Source: Candidatus Omnitrophota bacterium | Lineage (GTDB): Bacteria > Hinthialibacterota > Hinthialibacteria > Hinthialibacterales > JAKPRU01 | DNA: 10,756 nt | NCBI GenBank assembly: GCA_029557025.1 | Contig: JAKPRU010000167.1 | Location: 1 to 10,756 of the forward strand | Reading direction: 5' to 3' | Shown here: positions 6,919 through 10,756 of the stretch, in pieces | How the letters are laid out: each line of letters begins with the position of its first letter | Position numbering within the stretch: the stretch's first letter is position 1 | Program-made: the position numbers and the translations under genes | The notes under the pieces: model-generated | Database searches by the model: none | Told to the model about the DNA's origin: nothing | The model's input: only the letters and a program-made list of their open reading frames with translations

Positions 6919-8160
6919 ATGATGGCGAAATTGGCAGTGTGCGGCGGAATGCCGGTGCGGACTCGTGAGTTTCCGAAGTGGCCTGTTCGAGACATCCGTG
7001 AGGAAGAGGCGCTGATTGATGTTGTGCGCAGCGGGGAATGGGGAATCGGGTCGCGGGCCGTGGCGGAATTCGACAAGAAATTCGCCGAGTTTCTCGGCGC
7101 GAAATACGCGATTTCCTGCACAAACGGGACCGATGCGATTTCAATCGGCTTGCAGGCATTGGGGATTCGAGCCGGAGATGAGGTTATCCTCCCACCGTAT
7201 ACGTTCATGGCGACATCGACCGCCACCCTGGCGGTGAATGCCGTGCCGATTTTTGTGGATATCGACCCCGATACGTACAACATAGACCCCGACAAGATCG
7301 AAGAGGCGATCACGGACCGGACGCGGGCAATCATCCCGGTGCATATTGCGGGGAATCCTGTCGATATGGATCGGATTATGCGTGTTGCGAAGAAATACGA
7401 CCTGCGCGTGCTGGAAGACAGTGCGCAGGCACACGGCGCGAGATGGGCGGGCAAGATGGCGGGGACTATCGGGGATGTGGGAGCATGGTCGTTCCAATCA
7501 TCGAAGAATGTCACGAGCGGCGAGGGCGGCGCGACGGCAACCAATGACGAGAAGATATTCGACCGGTTGTTCTCGTTTCAGAACTGCGGGCGAGTCCGCA
7601 CAGGCAAATGGTATGAACATCACAACATGTCGGGGAATCATCGCCTGTCCGCGTTCCAGGCGGCTGTGCTGATCGTGCAGCTGGATCGTGTGGAGGAATA
7701 CTGTGTCCGGCGCGAGAAGAATGCCGCTTACCTGGACAGCCGACTGCGTGAGATCGGCGGCGTGGAACCGACGGTGATGACTCCCGGCGCAACCCGTCAT
7801 GCCTACCACCTGTATATTTTCCGGTTCAATTCAGAGGAATTCGGCGGAGTGAGCCGAAATGTGTTCCTGAAGGCACTTCAAGCAGAAGGAGTTCCCTGCT
7901 CCGAGGGATATGTGCCGCTGTACAAGCTTCCCCTGTTTCAGCATTTGGATGAGAGCTGGCCCGCATTGAATAAGGTAAGCGCGCGATATATGGACTATTC
8001 AAAGGTCAGCTGCCCGGTGTGCGAACGAGTTTGCCGGGAGGAGGCGGTGTGGCTCACACAGAATATGCTGATCGGCGATCAGTCCGATATGGACGATATT
8101 GCGGAGGCGGTTGCGAAGATTAAGGGGAATCTTGGGGAATTGAGAGGTGTGGCAGAGTAA
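6919..8160 (+). CDS. DegT/DnrJ/EryC1/StrS-family PLP-dependent aminotransferase
   Basis: A cytosolic, fold-type-I aminotransferase of 413 residues, a normal length for the family, which transfers an amino group (usually from glutamate or glutamine) to a keto-sugar nucleotide or keto-cyclitol. Visible hallmarks, numbered from ATG 6919: GGMPVRTREFPKWP at 9-22, CTNGTDAISIGLQALG near 67-82, ILPPYTFMAT near 90-99, PVHIAGNPVDM near 140-150, EDSAQAHGA near 166-174, and the PLP-lysine segment FQSSKNVTSGEGG with the Schiff-base lysine at 196, followed by ATATND. The N-terminal GG-x-PVR...WP pattern recalls the branch containing L-glutamine:scyllo-inosose aminotransferase and AHBA-synthase-like enzymes, so an amino-cyclitol role is as possible as an amino-sugar role. 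The next gene is a sugar nucleotidylyltransferase, which favours nucleotide-sugar chemistry. Substrate is uncertain; family assignment is firm. Confidence 0.95.
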   Translation: MMAKLAVCGGMPVRTREFPKWPVRDIREEEALIDVVRSGEWGIGSRAVAEFDKKFAEFLGAKYAISCTNGTDAISIGLQALGIRAGDEVILPPYTFMATSTATLAVNAVPIFVDIDPDTYNIDPDKIEEAITDRTRAIIPVHIAGNPVDMDRIMRVAKKYDLRVLEDSAQAHGARWAGKMAGTIGDVGAWSFQSSKNVTSGEGGATATNDEKIFDRLFSFQNCGRVRTGKWYEHHNMSGNHRLSAFQAAVLIVQLDRVEEYCVRREKNAAYLDSRLREIGGVEPTVMTPGATRHAYHLYIFRFNSEEFGGVSRNVFLKALQAEGVPCSEGYVPLYKLPLFQHLDESWPALNKVSARYMDYSKVSCPVCERVCREEAVWLTQNMLIGDQSDMDDIAEAVAKIKGNLGELRGVAE

Positions 8161-8169
8161 GGGCAACAC

Positions 8170-8196
8170 GACAAATGGGACGAATGAGACGAATGG
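8170..8196 (+). repeat. 9-bp tandem repeat (GACGAATGG type)
   Basis: Three successive 9-mers, GACAAATGG, GACGAATGA and GACGAATGG, begin 10 nt after the aminotransferase stop. They match the consensus of the array at 3694-3729 (GACRAAYRG), so one repeat family occurs at two loci about 4.4 kb apart. Confidence 0.75.
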
Positions 8197-8224
8197 GGAG
8201 TGGTTAGGGATAGAAGAAACCACC

Positions 8225-8241
8225 CTCTCCCGGAGGGAGAG
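8225..8241. repeat. Perfect 7-bp hairpin (CTCTCCC/GGGAGAG)
   Basis: CTCTCCC at 8225-8231 pairs perfectly with GGGAGAG at 8235-8241 around a 3-nt loop GGA. No T-run follows on either strand, so it looks like an intergenic hairpin repeat rather than an intrinsic terminator. It could still weakly end or protect the aminotransferase transcript. Confidence 0.6.
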
Positions 8242-8264
8242 AGAAGAAAGGGATTTCCCGGTAT

Positions 8265-8288
8265 AGGGGCAATCCATGAATTGCCCCT
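8265..8288. repeat. Perfect 9-bp hairpin (AGGGGCAAT/ATTGCCCCT)
   Basis: AGGGGCAAT at 8265-8273 pairs with ATTGCCCCT at 8280-8288 around the 6-nt loop CCATGA. The loop contains an ATG (8276) in frame with the nucleotidylyltransferase, but that codon has no Shine-Dalgarno and is judged not to be the start. The element is a palindromic intergenic repeat. Confidence 0.7.
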
Positions 8289-8303
8289 GCCGTCACCCCG
8301 GTA

Positions 8304-8334
8304 AAAGCCGGAATCCGGGCGAAAGTCGGAATCC
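8304..8334 (+). repeat. Two direct copies of AAAGYCGGAATCC
   Basis: AAAGCCGGAATCC at 8304-8316 recurs as AAAGTCGGAATCC at 8322-8334 with one mismatch and an 18-nt period. The wording is close to the dispersed 'GCGAAAGCGGGAATCC' repeat text seen between genes in many bacteria. That resemblance is from memory and was not checked against a database. Confidence 0.55.
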
Positions 8335-8358
8335 AGGTTCCACCAGAAATGTGGGTGG

Positions 8359-8377
8359 CACAGGCTTCCAGCCTGTG
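8359..8377. repeat. Perfect 8-bp hairpin (CACAGGCT/AGCCTGTG) before a start site
   Basis: CACAGGCT at 8359-8366 pairs perfectly with AGCCTGTG at 8370-8377 around the loop TCC. It ends one base before the AGAAAGG (8378-8384) that serves as Shine-Dalgarno for the ATG at 8390. A folded hairpin would therefore lie against the ribosome-binding site without covering it. Confidence 0.7.
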
Positions 8378-8389
8378 AGAAAGGCAGAC

Positions 8390-9766
8390 ATGAACACCGC
8401 CGCCGTTATTCTCGCTGCCGGACAAGGCAAGAAGATGTGGCCTTATGGAGACACGCATCCGAAAGCCGGCTTGCCTGTTGCGAATCGGCCTCTGCTGGAT
8501 CGGACCATTGACCACCTGAGACAGATGGACATCGACGAGATCATTGTTGTCTGCGGGCATTTGTGCGGACAGGTGAGGGAAGTTACCGCTCGGCACAAGA
8601 ATATCAGCTGTATCGACCAACCCAAGCCCGTCGGGACAGCAGATGCGCTGTTGCGCGCATTCTCGGTTATGGTGGCACAGCAGGCGCTTGTAGTGTATGG
8701 CGATATGCTGGTAACCCCGGCGGATTTGCAGGCATTACTGGGTTTCCACGAAAGCCATCCGAAAGATATCAGCTTGCTTGTCTCCGGTTGGAACGGCGAG
8801 GAACAGCAGGCGGGGATCGGCGTTTATGTTCAGGATGGGAAAGCGGCACGGATTGCAGGGCACCCGCGAGAGGAATGTATGCGATATTGCGGAATTGCGG
8901 TGTTCCCGAAATCATTTGAGGACTATGTGAAACGGAATCCCGGCTTGATGACGAGTGTGGAAGTGGGGGTCATGCCGCCTCTTGAAGGGGAACTGGCACA
9001 GTCCATTGAGTCGTATCGAAAAGACGGCGGGACGGTGCATACGCTGAAGGCAGTCGGCCCCATCATCGATCTGGATAAACCATGGCATATCCTTCTGGCG
9101 AACCGTGCCTGGCTGGACTACGCATCCGCGCAACTCAAAGAGAATGACATCCATCCGAGCGCCATCGTTCATCCCGATGCCGAAATCGACGGGCATATTG
9201 TGGTCGGCGAGGGTAGCGAGATCGGGCGCGGCGTTAAAATCAAAGGCGATTGCTGGATTGGGAAAAACACGCAGATCATAGATGGCGCAATTATCTACGG
9301 AAAAACCAGCATCGGGGACAACTGTAAGATTCGCGAATACTGCCAGATCGGAGACCACACAATGATCGGGCATGAGTGTGTGGTGGGGCATTGCGCCGAG
9401 TTTGCCGGTGTGCTGATGGATGGAGCGTATTCCTATCACTACGGCGAATACTGGGGGGTGATCGGCCGCTCATCGGACTTGGGCGCGGCCACGGTGTGCG
9501 GGACATTGCGGTTTGACGATCAGGAGACGATTCATCATGTTCGCGGGCGGCGTGAGATACCGGCGCACGGGGCTAATGCCTCGTACCTGGGGGATTTTGT
9601 ACGTACAGGAGTGAATGCGATTCTCATGCCGGGCGTGAAAGTGGGGCCGTACAGCCTGATCGGGGCAGGAGTGATCCTCCAGGAAGATGTGCCCAATAAT
9701 TCGTTAATCTATGTCAAGCAGGAGCTTGTACGCAAGGATTGGGGACCGGAGAGGTATGGGTCGTGA
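8390..9766 (+). CDS. Two-domain sugar-1-phosphate nucleotidylyltransferase with beta-helix (GlmU/ST0452-like)
   Basis: The 458-residue cytosolic enzyme probably joins a sugar-1-phosphate to a nucleotide and may also acylate it. Residues 1 to about 240 form the NTP-transferase domain: LAAGQGKKMWP at 8-18, HPKAGLPVANRP at 23-34, GTADALLRA at 82-90, the metal-binding VYGDM with Asp105, and IDLDKPWHILLANR at 226-239. From about 255 the hexapeptide periodicity of a left-handed beta-helix follows (HPSAIVHPDAEIDG onward), with SDLGAATVCGTLRFDD at 362-377 recalling GlmU-like bifunctional sugar enzymes such as archaeal ST0452. The signature usually has Arg where Lys15 stands (GxGTR becomes GQGKK). The start is ATG 8390 with AGAAAGG upstream. 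The frame is open back to 8276, but those 38 codons translate intergenic repeats. A UDP-GlcNAc or dTDP-sugar role is possible. It lies about 230 nt downstream of the aminotransferase and is probably in the same pathway. Confidence 0.9.
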   Translation: MNTAAVILAAGQGKKMWPYGDTHPKAGLPVANRPLLDRTIDHLRQMDIDEIIVVCGHLCGQVREVTARHKNISCIDQPKPVGTADALLRAFSVMVAQQALVVYGDMLVTPADLQALLGFHESHPKDISLLVSGWNGEEQQAGIGVYVQDGKAARIAGHPREECMRYCGIAVFPKSFEDYVKRNPGLMTSVEVGVMPPLEGELAQSIESYRKDGGTVHTLKAVGPIIDLDKPWHILLANRAWLDYASAQLKENDIHPSAIVHPDAEIDGHIVVGEGSEIGRGVKIKGDCWIGKNTQIIDGAIIYGKTSIGDNCKIREYCQIGDHTMIGHECVVGHCAEFAGVLMDGAYSYHYGEYWGVIGRSSDLGAATVCGTLRFDDQETIHHVRGRREIPAHGANASYLGDFVRTGVNAILMPGVKVGPYSLIGAGVILQEDVPNNSLIYVKQELVRKDWGPERYGS

Positions 9767-9839
9767 GCGTGGAACCGGACCCCCCTTTCCACATTCTTCA
9801 TTTTTCGGGGAAAAGGTCTGCGCGGTCCTTGTAAGTTAT

Positions 9840-9864
9840 GACAGGTCTGTCAGACTTCCCTGTC
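9840..9864. repeat. Inverted repeats overlapping the panB stop codon
   Basis: Two alternative inverted repeats overlap here. TGACAGGTCTGTCA (9839-9852) is a perfect palindrome with 6-bp arms and a 2-nt centre. GACAGG (9840-9845) can instead pair with CCTGTC (9859-9864) across 13 nt. The panB stop (9850-9852) is inside. The GACAGG/CCTGTC arms recall the hairpin repeat at 29-82. The convergent gap 9767-9849 shows no strong hairpin followed by a T-run on either strand. Confidence 0.4.
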
Positions 9865-10731
9865 GGGCGCTATAGGGATTTCCCGGCTGACTTGTTGCCA
9901 CTCTTTCAAGAGCGATTCATCGAGGGAATAACTTTCATCGAGGGTCGGGAATCCGCCGGTTCGGACCTCGGAGACATAGGTCTCGAAGGCTTTCAGGGTT
10001 TCATCCCCCAACTGGGCAAACCGCCGAACGAAATGCGGTTTGAAAGCGGTAAACAGTCCCAATAGATCCGGCGTGACCAGAACCTGACCATCGCAGTACG
10101 GCCCCGCGCCGATACCGATTGTGGGGATGGTGACACAACTGGTGATTTCCCGCGCGACGGGCCACGGAACCGCCTCGATCACAACGGAAAACGCACCGGC
10201 ATCCTCAACGGCCTGGGCATCCTCAAGCAGTTGTTCGATATCCTCGACGGTTTTCCCCTGAACCTTGTGCCCACCAATCAGGTTGCAGGACTGCGGAGCC
10301 AGTCCGACATGACCCATTACCGGAATTCCGGCCTGAACGAGCGCCGAAATGACCGGAACCGCCGTGGAGCCGCCTTCCAGTTTCACGGCAACAGCGCCGC
10401 CTTCTTTGAGCATCCGCCCGGCATTGCGCACCGCTTCCTCAATGGAAACCTGGTAGGAAAGGAACGGCAGATCGGCCACCAACAGAGCGGAATGGATCCC
10501 CCGCCGAACAGCACGGGTGTGGTAAATCACTTCATCCACGGTAACCGGAAGGGTGGATTCATGCCCCTGGAAAACCATGCCCAGGGTATCGCCGACCAGG
10601 ATGACATCAACTCCTGCCCGATCCAGAAGTTGAGCGGTCAAAAAATCATATCCGGTCAGCATGGCGATTTTCTCGCCACGCTTTTTCATTTCCTGCAAAG
10701 TTGGAACCGTAACACGGCGTTCTTTTTTCAT
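9850..10731 (-). CDS. panB: 3-methyl-2-oxobutanoate hydroxymethyltransferase (PanB)
   Basis: PanB transfers a hydroxymethyl group from 5,10-methylenetetrahydrofolate to 3-methyl-2-oxobutanoate, giving ketopantoate, the first committed step of pantothenate and coenzyme A synthesis in the cytosol. The 293-residue protein carries the conserved blocks: MLTGYD at 24-29, ILVGDTLGMV at 44-53 with metal ligand Asp48, VADLPFLSY at 85-93 with Asp87, VKLEGG at 116-121 with Lys117 and Glu119, GHVGLAPQ at 140-147, VVIEAVP at 183-189 with the catalytic-type Glu186, and IGIGAG...CDGQV at 205-216. The C-terminus is some 20-30 residues longer than typical family members, and its last codons lie in an inverted repeat. 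The ATG at 10731 has GGAG at 10743-10746 (11 nt spacing). It runs convergent to the nucleotidylyltransferase. No other pantothenate gene is visible before the window ends. Confidence 0.97.
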   Translation of the reverse strand: MKKERRVTVPTLQEMKKRGEKIAMLTGYDFLTAQLLDRAGVDVILVGDTLGMVFQGHESTLPVTVDEVIYHTRAVRRGIHSALLVADLPFLSYQVSIEEAVRNAGRMLKEGGAVAVKLEGGSTAVPVISALVQAGIPVMGHVGLAPQSCNLIGGHKVQGKTVEDIEQLLEDAQAVEDAGAFSVVIEAVPWPVAREITSCVTIPTIGIGAGPYCDGQVLVTPDLLGLFTAFKPHFVRRFAQLGDETLKAFETYVSEVRTGGFPTLDESYSLDESLLKEWQQVSREIPIAPDREV

Positions 10732-10756
10732 TTTGGGGATTTCTCCTCACCGCCCA

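Noticed and set aside
8161..8389. CRISPR array
   Set aside because: The repeats here are of several different kinds with no constant repeat length separated by unique spacers, and no cas gene is nearby.
9767..9849. Possible bidirectional terminator in the convergent gap
   Set aside because: The best pairing (CCTTTCC with GGAAAAGG) needs a bulge and a long loop and is not followed by a T-run on either strand.
9875..9886. Exact 12-nt match GGGATTTCCCGG between the panB 3' end and 8250-8261
   Set aside because: A few 12-nt matches are expected by chance within 10.7 kb, and the flanking bases do not continue the match, so it is not evidence of a shared repeat by itself.

Overview
The window comes from a bacterial chromosome and carries eight protein-coding genes, most of them core or metabolic. 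A lipoprotein-type solute-binding protein and an NDP-sugar enzyme suggest a Gram-negative-type cell that makes surface glycans. Every gene has a plausible bacterial start, several have clear Shine-Dalgarno sites, and the gaps are short. The gaps are unusual: almost all are built from short tandem repeats and perfect hairpin repeats. From general familiarity, this intergenic style occurs in uncultivated lineages near the PVC group and in candidate phyla such as Sumerlaeota, Hydrogenedentota or Omnitrophota. That placement is a low-confidence inference. No rRNA, tRNA, transposase, integrase or CRISPR array is visible.

Left part (1-3698). Two tandem copies of a GACAGGC/GCCTGTC hairpin (29-93) run into the 3' end of a leftward gene for a tetratricopeptide-repeat protein (83-1822). 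Upstream of it, also leftward, is a fused two-domain ABC permease of the FbpB/ThiP type (1923-3587). A divergent control region (3588-3725) contains a perfect 15-bp palindrome (3635-3649), a candidate operator. It also holds a 9-bp tandem repeat that reaches into the next gene's start.

Centre (3726-6807). A tightly packed rightward operon encodes a family-1 sugar-binding lipoprotein and two MalF/MalG-like permeases, with start/stop overlaps of 4 nt and 1 nt. No ATPase gene is present, so the importer presumably uses a shared ATPase encoded elsewhere.

Right part (6808-10756). After an AT-rich low-complexity leader come a DegT/DnrJ/EryC1/StrS PLP aminotransferase (6919-8160) and, beyond a 230-bp mosaic of repeats, a two-domain sugar-1-phosphate nucleotidylyltransferase with a left-handed beta-helix (8390-9766). 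Together they point to activation and amination of sugars for surface polysaccharide, or possibly inositol/amino-cyclitol chemistry. Convergent to them is panB (9850-10731), for pantothenate and coenzyme A synthesis.

I see no clearly new defence or mobile system. The most interesting signals are the repeat families that fill the gaps and supply start codons, stop codons or hairpins at gene edges, and the candidate operator between the two divergent transport units.
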